Assembly (NCBI RefSeq): GCF_040833965.1
Contig: NZ_CP162143.1
Location: forward strand, 62,001 to 126,000
Origin: Leptospira sp. WS39.C2
Lineage (GTDB): Bacteria > Spirochaetota > Leptospiria > Leptospirales > Leptospiraceae
DNA: 64,000 nt
Direction of reading: 5' to 3'
Shown here: piece by piece, positions 52,961 to 62,182 of the stretch
How the letters are laid out: each line of letters opens with the position of its first letter
Position numbering within the stretch: the first letter of the stretch is position 1
Made by a program: the position numbers and the translations under genes
The notes under the pieces: model-generated
Database searches by the model: none
Seen by the model: only the letters and a program-made list of their open reading frames with translations
Told to the model about the DNA's origin: nothing

Positions 52961-53683
52961 ATGCCAAACAAAACTTTGGTGGTCATCCCTGCCTATAATG
53001 AAGCTGCTACAATCGAAGAGGTTGTACGTGGCGCCATTGTATATGCAGATGTATCTGTCACTGATGATGCTAGTAAAGATGAAACACCAGCCATTTTAAA
53101 AAAACTCCAAAAGGAATTTGGTTCAAGACTCAATGTGATTCGCCATGAAAACAATACTCACATACCAAAGGGAATTCAAGATGGTATGAAGTATGCAGTG
53201 GAAAAAAAGTATGATTGGGTCATTACTATGGATGCTGGTTTATCTCATGATGCTGCGTATTTAAAAGATTTTATCCAATTCCCATTTTGTGATTTAGTGA
53301 TTGGTTCACGCACTTCCACTGTGAATGTTCCATTGTATCGAAAGTTTATCTCATGGCTTGCTGCGAAGGTTATGAATTATTGTTTATCCAATGGAATTTT
53401 TAATCTCTTTGGGAATAATCTTCGTGATTGTACTAGTGGGTATAGAAGGTATTCAAAGGGAATGTTTGAAACGATTGCTTCTTATCCTTTAGAATCAGTT
53501 GCGTTTGATTTTCACATGGAAGCCTTGTCTATCGTTTCAAAAAAAAATGGAACCATCAAAGAACTTCCGATCAAATATGTTTTTTCGAATAGTAGTTTTA
53601 ACAGAAAGGTTTTGAATCTTGCCATTAAGTTTGCAAAAAAACTTTTATTAAGAAAATGGAAACTAACCCCCGAATACCCATAA
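52961..53683 (+). CDS. GT2-family glycosyltransferase
   Basis: 240 residues, cytoplasmic face. Starts TLVVIPAYNEAATIEEVVRG, the standard GT2 opening, then SVTDDASKDETP (DDxS), WVITMDAGLSHDAAYLKDF for the second Asp motif and FGNNLRDCTSGYRRYSKGMFE, the acceptor-binding block of polyprenyl-phosphate sugar transferases. ATG 52961 follows the epimerase stop by one base; an earlier in-frame ATG at 52919 lies inside that gene. Dolichol/undecaprenyl-phosphate sugar synthase is the closest guess, without the C-terminal membrane helices. Confidence 0.88.
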   Translation: MPNKTLVVIPAYNEAATIEEVVRGAIVYADVSVTDDASKDETPAILKKLQKEFGSRLNVIRHENNTHIPKGIQDGMKYAVEKKYDWVITMDAGLSHDAAYLKDFIQFPFCDLVIGSRTSTVNVPLYRKFISWLAAKVMNYCLSNGIFNLFGNNLRDCTSGYRRYSKGMFETIASYPLESVAFDFHMEALSIVSKKNGTIKELPIKYVFSNSSFNRKVLNLAIKFAKKLLLRKWKLTPEYP

Positions 53684-55221
53684 TTCATAAAGTATTCGGA
53701 ATCAAATGGAAGGTATTTTTAACCACCATTAGTTTGTTATTTGGGATATTTGTATTTGATCGAATTTTCTTTTATGATTTGTATTTTTTGTTTCCGAACG
53801 AAACAGAATGGGATTCTTCCCCTTGGTATAATTTCATTTATAAAACAAAAGAATTAGAGAAAATAAAAGACAAACATAGAACAATCATCGCTGGCAGTTC
53901 AGTTGCCTTATATTCCGTATTACCTGATAAACTAAACAAAAAAGAAAATCCAGAAACCAAATATTCATTTTTTTCTCACGTTGCAATGGCTCCAACAGAT
54001 CTTTATTATTATAAAGAGAATTTACTTGCAACAAACCCAAATTTGGTGGTCTACCTACATAATTTTGCAGATTTACAATGGGAATATATGGTAAAAGAAG
54101 GTGAAAATTTTTCGTTCCAAGAAAAAACTTGGATTCAAGAATTTGCCCACCGTTATCCAACAAAAACCATTTATCCTTTGGCATTCCTAAAAAACTATTG
54201 GAACCAAATTGACCGAAAATCAATTTCCAAATTAGCAACTAAATCTCTATTTTATGTAAGTCGGTTTCGCATATTTTTTTGGGATCCAATTATAGTATTT
54301 ATAGACAATCATTTCCGAAGTGGAAGGAAATACCATTTGTACCAAGGTGTCATTCCCAAAGAAGGAATTTGGTCAAAGGGATGGACGAAAAATACCGCAA
54401 CCATCTCTTGTGAAAACCAAAAAGATACCGAATCCATCTTCATCCAGAATAAAAACACAGAGATTGTTTTCCGTTTTTTTGAAAATGAAACTTCATACAT
54501 TACTAATGTTCCTAACCACACACAAACTACCATATTTCAAAAATCTGGTTGGACTGATATCCAATGGGAAAATTTGAACTCTTCTTCAAATCCTTGGAAA
54601 ATTATACAAATACAAATCCAATCACAACTCCCAACTGCAAAAGAAGTGAATTTGATTCGGTATGGAAAAGATGAAACTGTTGGGGTTCGATTGTCTCATT
54701 TTTTTTGTAATTCGATCCAAACTGAAAACCGTTCGTATTCGAGAGCAAGTTATTGGGATGATACTCGATTTGTTGAAATGACAAAAGAAGAATTCCAAAA
54801 AGAATATTTCGAAAGGATGATTCGTGACGCTGGGAATCGACAAGAATTATGGAGATTACATGTTGTTCGTGAAGCAAAAAAAAATGTAAACTCTGTGAAA
54901 TTTAATCCTTGGGCCGAATACAATCGTATCTTACAAATCTCCGAGTATTTTTACCAAAACAAAATTCCATTTGTTTTAGTGCTAAGTCCAGAAAATCCAA
55001 TTGAATTTGATTATTACAAAAATTCTAAGTGGAGAAAAGATTGGATTTCCGATTTAAAAATCCAATTGGAAAAAAGAGGCCAATTATTTATAGATCATAC
55101 CGAAGCGATTTCTGATAGCCGGTATTTTTTTGATCCTCATCATTTAACCTATGAAGGTGCAAACATTTATAGTTCCATATTTGAATCTTCCATTTTACCA
55201 AAAATAAAAACTCAGAATTAA
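53656..55221 (+). CDS. Membrane-anchored SGNH-like protein of the glycan module
   Basis: 521 residues. One N-terminal helix (WKVFLTTISLLFGIFVFDRIF), then an exported domain. The N-terminal block TIIAGSSVALYSVLPDKLN near residue 75 and the C-terminal block YFFDPHHLTYEGANIYSS near 500 (DPHH) match the nucleophile and DxxH blocks of SGNH/AlgJ-type O-acetyltransferases. Between them is an Ig-like or beta-rich insert (about 230-350). It would O-acetylate a surface polymer by inference. Overlaps the GT2 gene by 28 bases. Confidence 0.7.
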   Translation: METNPRIPIIHKVFGIKWKVFLTTISLLFGIFVFDRIFFYDLYFLFPNETEWDSSPWYNFIYKTKELEKIKDKHRTIIAGSSVALYSVLPDKLNKKENPETKYSFFSHVAMAPTDLYYYKENLLATNPNLVVYLHNFADLQWEYMVKEGENFSFQEKTWIQEFAHRYPTKTIYPLAFLKNYWNQIDRKSISKLATKSLFYVSRFRIFFWDPIIVFIDNHFRSGRKYHLYQGVIPKEGIWSKGWTKNTATISCENQKDTESIFIQNKNTEIVFRFFENETSYITNVPNHTQTTIFQKSGWTDIQWENLNSSSNPWKIIQIQIQSQLPTAKEVNLIRYGKDETVGVRLSHFFCNSIQTENRSYSRASYWDDTRFVEMTKEEFQKEYFERMIRDAGNRQELWRLHVVREAKKNVNSVKFNPWAEYNRILQISEYFYQNKIPFVLVLSPENPIEFDYYKNSKWRKDWISDLKIQLEKRGQLFIDHTEAISDSRYFFDPHHLTYEGANIYSSIFESSILPKIKTQN

Positions 55222-55243
55222 TTTTTCCAACAGGAGAATCCAA

Positions 55244-56458
55244 ATGATTTTCAGACGCCTCAATCCAATATTCGATTTTTTAAACGCAAAACAATGGTTA
55301 ACTATAATTTTGTTTGTTTTATTATGGGCGGTTTCGTCATTTTCGTATTGGAAAAAATACGACTGGAACCCAAGTTCTATGGTTAATTTTGGATATGAAT
55401 TTGCGATGCAAAACAAATCGGAAACTCCACAAAATGCCATTTTATTCAAAGGGGAAACGGGAGATCTCGGAGCAGGGTATGATGGACAAATATTTTACTA
55501 TTTTTCAAGGCCACTGTCCAACTTCAATTTAGTTTGGCCCAAAGGTTTTGATGAATCATATAGGGCACCACGCATCGGTTATCCCTTCCTCATTGCTTTA
55601 TTTGGGATTTTTGGGAAAAGTTTTGCAATATTCGGAATGTATTTCTGGAACATCGCACTCATTTTATTATCTTATGTTTTCCTTCGTAAACTTTTGGATG
55701 AGGAAACAAAACCTTATGCTATTTTATACCTTTTGAGTCCATTTGCTTTGGGTAGTTATTATGTACTCGTAAGTGATTCTGTGATGGTATCCTTACTAAT
55801 CATTGCTTATTATTTTTATCGTAAAGAAAAATGGATACAATTTATACTTTTGTCAAGTTTGGCAATTTTAACAAAAGAACCTGCTTTGTTTCTCCTTTTC
55901 CCTTTAGGATTACTCGCTTTAGTCCAAAGAGATTGGAAACGAACCATTGTTGTTGGTTCGGTTTTGATTATCCCTGTTTGTTGGCATCTGTATTTGTCCT
56001 ACAAGTTCCCAAATTGGAGACCTGGTCGGCTAACAGATTTTATACTTCCATTCGAAGGTTTGATTTCATACATGGAATCAATTTGGCGCCAGTTAGATTC
56101 TGGCATTCAATTAAAAGAATTGGCTCGATTATTTTCCAGATTCCCACTTGTTTTGCTTTTTTTCCTAGGAGTGTTTTTGCCTTTCACAGGCAATATTAAA
56201 AAAGGTTGGGAATTCCGAATTTCTTTTTTACTCATCATGTTTATGGTAGGTACTGCGGGTTATTACCATTTTTGGTCGGTGTATGAAAACGTATCCAGAA
56301 TGTTTACATTATCTATACCTGTTCTACTTTTTTTAATGAAAGAGGACAAACAAATTCGAAAAGAAGAATATATCATAGTAACAATTTTTGTTTTGTTTCT
56401 TTTTCTTCTCAAAGTTTTATTCATTTCTAAACAAATGGGTTTTCAAGTTGGGTTTTAA
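55244..56458 (+). CDS. Multi-spanning glycopolymer-formation protein (GT-C-like)
   Basis: 404 residues with about eight to ten membrane helices (for example WLTIILFVLLWAVSSFSYW, LALLALVQRD-adjacent helix). A first exported loop contains GAGYDGQIFYYFSRPL and ESYRAPRIGYPFLIALFG, motifs seen in the AZOBR_p60025-like surface glycopolymer proteins and related GT-C enzymes. AGGAG is well placed before ATG 55244. It follows the SGNH-like gene by 22 bp. Likely a glycosyltransferase or polymerase of the inner membrane. Its stop overlaps the 3' end of the convergent gene by 4 bases. Confidence 0.75.
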   Translation: MIFRRLNPIFDFLNAKQWLTIILFVLLWAVSSFSYWKKYDWNPSSMVNFGYEFAMQNKSETPQNAILFKGETGDLGAGYDGQIFYYFSRPLSNFNLVWPKGFDESYRAPRIGYPFLIALFGIFGKSFAIFGMYFWNIALILLSYVFLRKLLDEETKPYAILYLLSPFALGSYYVLVSDSVMVSLLIIAYYFYRKEKWIQFILLSSLAILTKEPALFLLFPLGLLALVQRDWKRTIVVGSVLIIPVCWHLYLSYKFPNWRPGRLTDFILPFEGLISYMESIWRQLDSGIQLKELARLFSRFPLVLLFFLGVFLPFTGNIKKGWEFRISFLLIMFMVGTAGYYHFWSVYENVSRMFTLSIPVLLFLMKEDKQIRKEEYIIVTIFVLFLFLLKVLFISKQMGFQVGF

Positions 56459-57927
56459 AAATTAGAATCAGATACAATTTGAAAACTTTTTTTTGCCTCA
56501 TCGTTAAGTGAACTGATTTCTTCTTTTTTAAAAATCAGTTCATACCCATCATTCATGACAAACTTGATATATGGAGAATCATTTTGTTTGATGAGAGTCC
56601 TTAATTCTTCTAAAGACGTAATTTCCTTTCCATTTACAGATTTTAAAACCATTTGGTGAGCAGTGTGGTATGCTTTATTTCCAGACAACGGGACCACTTG
56701 CGATAAAAAAATTACTTTTCCTTCTTTAGGATTCCTTTTGATTCTATAAAAATCATTAAGGTATAATAATTCTTTGTTCACTCGATTTCTCCATTGGTTC
56801 CCATGTTCAGTTAAATAGTATTCGGAAAGTTCTTGGAATATGATGCCAGCTAACATTAAATATTTTGGCATTTGGAATCTTGTGTTTCCATGAGGAATTC
56901 GAATGGATGATTCGTTAAGTGGTTTGGATTCTATTTCGACAGTTAATGGTTTTTTGTTCCTAAATACTTTAATTTTAATTTTTTTATCAAAGGCAGATTC
57001 AGTATCGTATGTATTATGAAATAAATATGACATGTTTAGTTTTCCAAACTTGGGATGGTCAAAATATCCTTTTGGATCGATTTTGAAATTTGAAACTTCT
57101 AATATCACATCTTCTAATTGCAAAATCCCATCTGCAGAAGAACCTGGATAAATTTCTGCCACTAGTACACCTAAATCATCTTTACGTAGTCCATAATCAT
57201 TTCGTGAGGCACTATCGACTAATGGTTTGAATCGGAAACCTTTAAACGGAAAAAATTTCCCATCAATAAAATGTTTTATGGAAAAGGAAGGGATCATTTT
57301 ACCCATTCCATTTTCTTTGAATTGGTATAAAATTCCTTGAGGGATTCGAGAAGTTCCATCAACAATTAGTTCACCAACACCATCCAATTTTTCTTCGGAT
57401 TGGATTTCTATGTATGGGTATTCCACATAACCACTTGCATAAGCATCTACATCCAACCGAATCATACGAAGTTTTTTCTCTTCTAAATTTCGTTGGTCCT
57501 TACTTTCCATTACAGTGCCAAATCCAGGTAAGTATACTTCACTTGGAAATTGGACAGGTTTTAAGTCTTTCGAAAAGGATGTGTCGTTTAATTTTAGTAA
57601 TGCGAGACCTAAATCTGCATCCAATCGTTCTAATTCGGCGGTGTATACTTTTAAGGAATCCGGTTTTTTTACTTCAATATTTGTATAAAAATAAATGGCT
57701 TGGGCTGGAACGATAATTCGATTCTCACCAATATAGATCCCGGTTGATTGGCGGATCTCTGGATTTTTAAAACGCCATGGTTGGATATAATTTGGATATA
57801 AAACGGTCACTTTGATTTGTAAAATTGAAGCATCTTGGCTTGCAACTGGAATAGGTTTACTTTCCAGTTGTAATGAAATGAGCATCAAAATGATGGATAA
57901 AAAGAATATGTGAGTGAGTGATTTCAT
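56455..57927 (-). CDS. HtrA-like pseudoprotease with PDZ domain
   Basis: 490 residues, exported (signal SLTHIFFLSIILMLISL). It follows the fold order of the neighbouring HtrA: GIYIGENRIIVPAQAIYFY where the HtrA has the ILTNAHVV His block (His lost), RLDADLGLALLKL keeping the Asp, and a GVGELIVDGTSRIPQGIL block where the GNSGGP Ser loop should be (Ser block lost). Then a PDZ domain (about 260-330: VAEIYPGSSADGILQ) and a C-terminal domain with LAGIIFQELSEYY and SVNGKEITSLEELRTLI that matches the same region in the partner. It starts directly at the end of the active HtrA gene and so is cotranscribed with it. Likely a regulatory or chaperone paralogue. Confidence 0.78.
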   Translation of the reverse strand: MKSLTHIFFLSIILMLISLQLESKPIPVASQDASILQIKVTVLYPNYIQPWRFKNPEIRQSTGIYIGENRIIVPAQAIYFYTNIEVKKPDSLKVYTAELERLDADLGLALLKLNDTSFSKDLKPVQFPSEVYLPGFGTVMESKDQRNLEEKKLRMIRLDVDAYASGYVEYPYIEIQSEEKLDGVGELIVDGTSRIPQGILYQFKENGMGKMIPSFSIKHFIDGKFFPFKGFRFKPLVDSASRNDYGLRKDDLGVLVAEIYPGSSADGILQLEDVILEVSNFKIDPKGYFDHPKFGKLNMSYLFHNTYDTESAFDKKIKIKVFRNKKPLTVEIESKPLNESSIRIPHGNTRFQMPKYLMLAGIIFQELSEYYLTEHGNQWRNRVNKELLYLNDFYRIKRNPKEGKVIFLSQVVPLSGNKAYHTAHQMVLKSVNGKEITSLEELRTLIKQNDSPYIKFVMNDGYELIFKKEEISSLNDEAKKSFQIVSDSNF

Positions 57928-59415
57928 TTAATTGCCTTTGATATGATATGTTCGTTTGATTTGATCATCCGCTTTTTCTGATTCCTCTCGGTCCAAAATC
58001 ATTGGGACTTGGATGCCATAAAAATATATTTTAAATGTTCTTTCTTTGGAGGATTTGATTAATGTCTTAAAATGATTTAGATTTTTTACCTTTGTTCCGT
58101 TAAACGATTCTACCACCATATTGAGGTAAAAATCTGAGTGTGAATTTGTTGGGTGAGGTAATTTTCGATACAATACGACATCCTCTGTTTCCCCATCTAA
58201 TAAATTTGAACCTTCATAAAATCGATACACAAGCAAACTCCCTCCTTGTGTTTGCCCAATTTTACTCCAAGACTCCAAAAGATCCCGATTGACAGTTTGG
58301 AAAACAAGTCCTCCAAAAATCAAATAAGGGTATTCTTTTCCGTAACTTGCCCTTTGGTTTTCCATTTGTGGCATTTTTTTTGCGGGGAAACTCACTTGGA
58401 TTTTTTTCTTTTTTCGAATTAAATCAAAACGAATTTCTTCTCCTGCAAATTTGTTATCAATCACTTCTAAAAAATCAATTGAGTTGGTTTCTTGTAAATT
58501 TCCATTACGTCCAATATTTCGACCGTCAATAGCTGTTAAATAATCCCCTGGAAATAAATAACCATCAGCGGATCCATGTTTATACACTCGAGTGACGAAG
58601 ACTCCTTCTTCGCTCCGCGGGATTTCATAAAAGTTTCTGTGGGATTCTGAGAATGAATTTTGTGTTTGTATCCCAAGCTCCACATAACCGTCGTAAAACC
58701 CATCTTCTATATCTTTTAAAAAATGTTGGATTACGTTTGTTGGAATGATGTAACCAATATTTTCTCCTTTTGTCGATGCTTGAAAGGCAACACCTACAAC
58801 CTTTCCATTTTGGAAGGCAGGCCCACCTGAATTTCCAGGATTAATTGCTGCATCAACTTGTACCACCAAATGGCTATCAATTTGAGAATGAGCATAACTG
58901 GATTGTTCTATTCGTGATACAATCCCACGGCTCACAGAAATTTTACTCCCACCAATGGGATATCCTATGATGTCTACTGGGCTTGCAAGTTCTGGTAAAC
59001 CACCTAACTCTAGTTCTACACTGTCTGAATAAAATATATCATTTGGGACTTCCAATATTGCCAAGTCACAATCATGTGCAATGTAAAGCACTTTCACTTC
59101 AAACCATTCAGTTTGGTTATTTCTTTGCGCTTCTATAAATTTTGCATTTGAGACAACGTGGGCATTCGTTAGAATTTTGTTTTTGGCAATAATGAAACCT
59201 GAACCAGTAGATGCAGAAATCCCCGAAGACATCCAAGGGGAAAAGGGATCTTTTGCCTGAGAAAACACACGGATTTGGACTACAGATTTCCTCAATTCGT
59301 CAATGGATTGGCTGTTTGTTTCCGAAGCTGTTATCGTTGAGAATAAACTGAGAAAAAATAAAATAGTACTCGCAAAGGCAAGAGGGGAGGTTAACATTTT
59401 TTTCTGATTCTGCAT
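57928..59415 (-). CDS. Periplasmic HtrA/DegP-like serine protease
   Basis: About 495 residues from ATG 59415, with the signal QNQKKMLTSPLAFASTILFF then LSLFSTITASE. The chymotrypsin-fold triad is intact: His in KILTNAHVVSNA, Asp in HDCDLAILEV and Ser in AAINPGNSGGPAF. One PDZ domain follows (TRVYKHGSADGYLFPGDY), then a C-terminal domain related to that of the downstream pseudoprotease (YLIFGGLVFQTVNRDLLE; ESFNGTKVKNLNHFKTLI). A frame opening to 59739 is rejected because it is antisense to the next gene. ATG 59397 is a later candidate; 59415 gives a better signal with two Lys. Start overlaps the divergent gene's ATG. Confidence 0.92.
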   Translation of the reverse strand: MQNQKKMLTSPLAFASTILFFLSLFSTITASETNSQSIDELRKSVVQIRVFSQAKDPFSPWMSSGISASTGSGFIIAKNKILTNAHVVSNAKFIEAQRNNQTEWFEVKVLYIAHDCDLAILEVPNDIFYSDSVELELGGLPELASPVDIIGYPIGGSKISVSRGIVSRIEQSSYAHSQIDSHLVVQVDAAINPGNSGGPAFQNGKVVGVAFQASTKGENIGYIIPTNVIQHFLKDIEDGFYDGYVELGIQTQNSFSESHRNFYEIPRSEEGVFVTRVYKHGSADGYLFPGDYLTAIDGRNIGRNGNLQETNSIDFLEVIDNKFAGEEIRFDLIRKKKKIQVSFPAKKMPQMENQRASYGKEYPYLIFGGLVFQTVNRDLLESWSKIGQTQGGSLLVYRFYEGSNLLDGETEDVVLYRKLPHPTNSHSDFYLNMVVESFNGTKVKNLNHFKTLIKSSKERTFKIYFYGIQVPMILDREESEKADDQIKRTYHIKGN

Positions 59416-60544
59416 GAGTTTTTTTGAATCCATTTTATTCGGATCGATCGCCTTCTTTTCATTGATCACAGGCATCGTTTCCTTTAGAAAGAACCCTCGC
59501 ACGGGAATGAAAACAAGTTTTTCTATCCTAGCTGGATTTTTCTTTGTTGGTAATTTGACAATCCTTCTTGATGCTTTAGTCTTAAAAAACCAAATCTTAA
59601 ACCATCCGCATACAATCTCGACGTTTCTTGTTTTTTTATCATTCGTGCTGATTTTTTTCGGATTACATTTTCCTACTTTTTTTCGTAATTTCCCAAAACT
59701 TCTCATCTTATCTTCATTTGTTTTTGGGATGGGTATCATGTTACTTCTAGTGGATTTGGGTTTACTAAATGAAATTTATCCTGAAGCAAGTTTGATCCTT
59801 TTGAAATATTATTATAATGCTTACTATGTTTTTACCTTTTTACTGTTCTCCTATTTGATCATTGCGAAATTACGTTTTAATTTTCCTGCGATTCAAACTT
59901 TTATGGAGTATATTTATTATGCTGCTTTTGTGACATGTTTTTCATTTTTAATTATTTGTAATTATCCAACACTGATCCCAATTACAACTTCCTATTTTTT
60001 ACATTTTTTCCTATTTTTGAATTTGTTGTTTTTATACTGTTTTGTTGTTTTTTTATTCCATTATTCTTTTACAAAAGATTATCTCACTCATCCTTTTTCC
60101 TTTTTATTTGAAAGATCCAAACAAATTTTTGAAGAAAAATTTCCTGCGAATCGATCCAATTCAAGGTTAGTCAAAGAAAAACTTTGGAATTTATACGAAA
60201 AACAAAATTGGCGAAAAACTATGGATAGTTTTTGGTTTCAAATATTAGTAGATGAAACTTTGGACAATGCATTGGAACACGGTGGAAAACGGGAAGATGA
60301 TATCATCACCGTACATGTGTTTGAATCGAGTAAATACATCGATGTTTACGTAATCGATAGTGGAAAAGGATTTAATCCAAGATCAATTCCAAGTCCAATA
60401 GAATCAGATCGAAAATTAGTCACAGGTGGACGTGGCATCCACATATTAAAAAAACTATTTCTTGTGCGATGGAATTTTTTAGGAAACGAAGTGAATATTC
60501 GAGTGGATAAAACAAAAAGTTCCGATTGGAAAACCAATGTTTAA
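59414..60544 (+). CDS. Membrane protein with GHKL (RsbW-like) ATPase domain
   Basis: 376 residues. N-terminal half has six or seven membrane helices (for example LFGSIAFFSLITGIVSF, LLILSSFVFGMGIMLLLV). The C-terminal 130 residues are a GHKL ATPase of the RsbW/anti-sigma type: DETLDNALEHGGKREDD (N box with Asn and His), DVYVIDSGKGFNP (G1) and GGRGIHILKKLF (G2). There is no His phosphoacceptor domain, so it acts as a Ser/Thr kinase or anti-sigma-type switch rather than a classic histidine kinase. It is head to head with the HtrA gene, the two ATGs sharing a CATG. A link to envelope-stress sensing is inferred from position. Confidence 0.82.
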   Translation: MSFFESILFGSIAFFSLITGIVSFRKNPRTGMKTSFSILAGFFFVGNLTILLDALVLKNQILNHPHTISTFLVFLSFVLIFFGLHFPTFFRNFPKLLILSSFVFGMGIMLLLVDLGLLNEIYPEASLILLKYYYNAYYVFTFLLFSYLIIAKLRFNFPAIQTFMEYIYYAAFVTCFSFLIICNYPTLIPITTSYFLHFFLFLNLLFLYCFVVFLFHYSFTKDYLTHPFSFLFERSKQIFEEKFPANRSNSRLVKEKLWNLYEKQNWRKTMDSFWFQILVDETLDNALEHGGKREDDIITVHVFESSKYIDVYVIDSGKGFNPRSIPSPIESDRKLVTGGRGIHILKKLFLVRWNFLGNEVNIRVDKTKSSDWKTNV

Positions 60545-60577
60545 ACGAAACTTTTTGTTTTCTTTTTACAATTTGTT

Positions 60578-61111
60578 TTAGTGTCCTTCAAACTCGCAAA
60601 TGGAATAAACATCGATTCCATAAGTGTCTTTGATCCTTTTGGCTCCACCTAAGTCTGGCAAGTTGATGATTGTTGAACATTCATGTATTTGGCCTTTTAG
60701 ATTTTGGATGAGTTTGATCGAGGCTTCTAGTGTTCCACCTGTTGCGATCAAATCGTCCATGATGAGAACTTTGTCACCCGGTACGATGGCATCCGTATGG
60801 ATTTCCACGTGGTCAACTCCATATTCCAAAGCATAGGATTCAGAAATGGTTGTTCCTGGTAGTTTTCCTTTTTTGCGAATCGGAACAAAACCAACTCCTA
60901 ATTGGAATGCCAGTGCAGCCCCAGGAATAAAACCTCTTGCATCAATCGCAGCAATTTTATTTAATTTTGCATTTTGGTATCGTTCTACAAACATCCCAAT
61001 GGTCAGTTGGAAACCCTCTGGGTCGATGAGAAGGGAAGTGATGTCTCGAAACAAAATCCCTGGTTTTGGGTAATCAGGAATGGTTCGAATCTTAGATTTA
61101 ACAATGGACAT
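60578..61111 (-). CDS. apt: Adenine phosphoribosyltransferase
   Basis: Salvages adenine with PRPP to AMP. 177 residues from ATG 61111 ([22 protein letters not shown]), family length. The PRPP loop is [21 protein letters not shown] near residue 120, with [17 protein letters not shown] near 60 and [11 protein letters not shown] near 82. The frame opens to a TTG at 61147 inside the preceding terminator, which is rejected. Transcribed separately from htpX because of the terminator between them. Confidence 0.95.
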   Translation of the reverse strand: MSIVKSKIRTIPDYPKPGILFRDITSLLIDPEGFQLTIGMFVERYQNAKLNKIAAIDARGFIPGAALAFQLGVGFVPIRKKGKLPGTTISESYALEYGVDHVEIHTDAIVPGDKVLIMDDLIATGGTLEASIKLIQNLKGQIHECSTIINLPDLGGAKRIKDTYGIDVYSICEFEGH

Positions 61112-61148
61112 AAATGGATGAAACCAAGGATCACTAGGGTCTTGCAAT

Positions 61149-61176
61149 AAAAAAAGGCCGGCAAGTGCCGACCTTT
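61149..61176 (-). terminator. Rho-independent terminator of htpX
   Basis: On the minus strand AAAGGTCGGCA / TGCCGGCCTTT (one T-G pair) with a short loop, followed by seven T (A run 61149-61155 on the plus strand). It lies about 30 bases after the htpX stop codon and upstream of apt. Confidence 0.85.
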
Positions 61177-61204
61177 CGAGGTGTTTTTTATCGTTGTGTA
61201 ACGA

Positions 61205-62095
61205 TTATCTCATTTGTTTGAGAGCAAGGATCCGATCTTCCAAAGCAGGGTGAGTTGCAAAAAGGGAAAGGAATCCACCTTTATTAGAAGAAATTTTGAA
61301 GGAAGCAATGGCTTCTCCTCTTGGGTCTTCTGGCATCTCTACCATTTGTCTTAGTGATTCAAGTGCAGAGATCATCGACTCTCTACCCGCAAGTTTCGCA
61401 CCGCCGGCATCAGCTCGGAATTCTCTTTGGCGGGAGAAATACGCAACAGCCATGGAACCGAGAATTGAGAAAACAATATCGAGTGCGATAGTCACAACAA
61501 TTCTGACTAATTGCGCCATCTCTTCTTTTACAGCATTGGATGCAACATACGCAATGATACGAGAGATAAACATTGCAAATGAGTTCACAACACCTTGAAT
61601 GAGAGTTAATGTAACCATATCACCGTTTGCGACGTGAGACAATTCATGTGCAAGAACACCTTCTAACTCTTGTGTGTTCATACGATTGAGTAGTCCTGTA
61701 GAAACAGCAACCAGGGCATTTGATTTACTTGGTCCAGTGGCAAATGCATTCACTTCTGGAGAATCATAAATCCCAACTTCTGGCATAGGAAGGTGAGCGC
61801 GTTGTGCTAATGATTGTACACGGCGGTACACATCCATTTCATGAGCAGAAGCTTGTTTCGGATCGATGACTTTCACACCCATCGTCCACTTCGCCATCAT
61901 TTTGGATATAAGTAGGGAAATGAAAGATCCCGCCATACCCCACATTAAACAGAATACAATGAGACGCGTTAGATCCAAACCAAAGGCTCGGATGCTAAAT
62001 CCCATCGAACCCAAAAGGGTTGTAACGATGGAGATCGTTGTCATAATCAATATATTGGTTAACAGGAAAAAACCGATTCGTTTGATCCAAGTCAT
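61205..62095 (-). CDS. htpX: HtpX-type membrane zinc metalloprotease (M48)
   Basis: 296 residues. Two N-terminal membrane helices (IGFFLLTNILIMTTISIVTTLLG; LIVFCLMWGMAGSFISLLIS), the catalytic HExxH in EGVLAHELSHVANGD near residue 147, two more helices (SFAMFISRIIAYVAS; DIVFSILGSMAVAYFS), and the third zinc Glu in REFRADAGGAKLAG near 225. HtpX degrades misfolded membrane proteins and is often stress-regulated. Length and motifs are standard for the bacterial enzyme. Confidence 0.96.
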   Translation of the reverse strand: MTWIKRIGFFLLTNILIMTTISIVTTLLGSMGFSIRAFGLDLTRLIVFCLMWGMAGSFISLLISKMMAKWTMGVKVIDPKQASAHEMDVYRRVQSLAQRAHLPMPEVGIYDSPEVNAFATGPSKSNALVAVSTGLLNRMNTQELEGVLAHELSHVANGDMVTLTLIQGVVNSFAMFISRIIAYVASNAVKEEMAQLVRIVVTIALDIVFSILGSMAVAYFSRQREFRADAGGAKLAGRESMISALESLRQMVEMPEDPRGEAIASFKISSNKGGFLSLFATHPALEDRILALKQMR

Positions 62096-62182
62096 AGGAA
62101 ATTGTTCTCCTTATGGTTCTAATGCAAGAACCTACATATTAGACTGAAACTTTACGTCCCTATTCAAAAGATTACAAGCAAT

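Noticed and set aside
59416..59739. A 108-residue N-terminal extension of the HtrA protein.
   Set aside because: It is the antisense of the divergent membrane-protein gene and precedes a perfectly good signal peptide.
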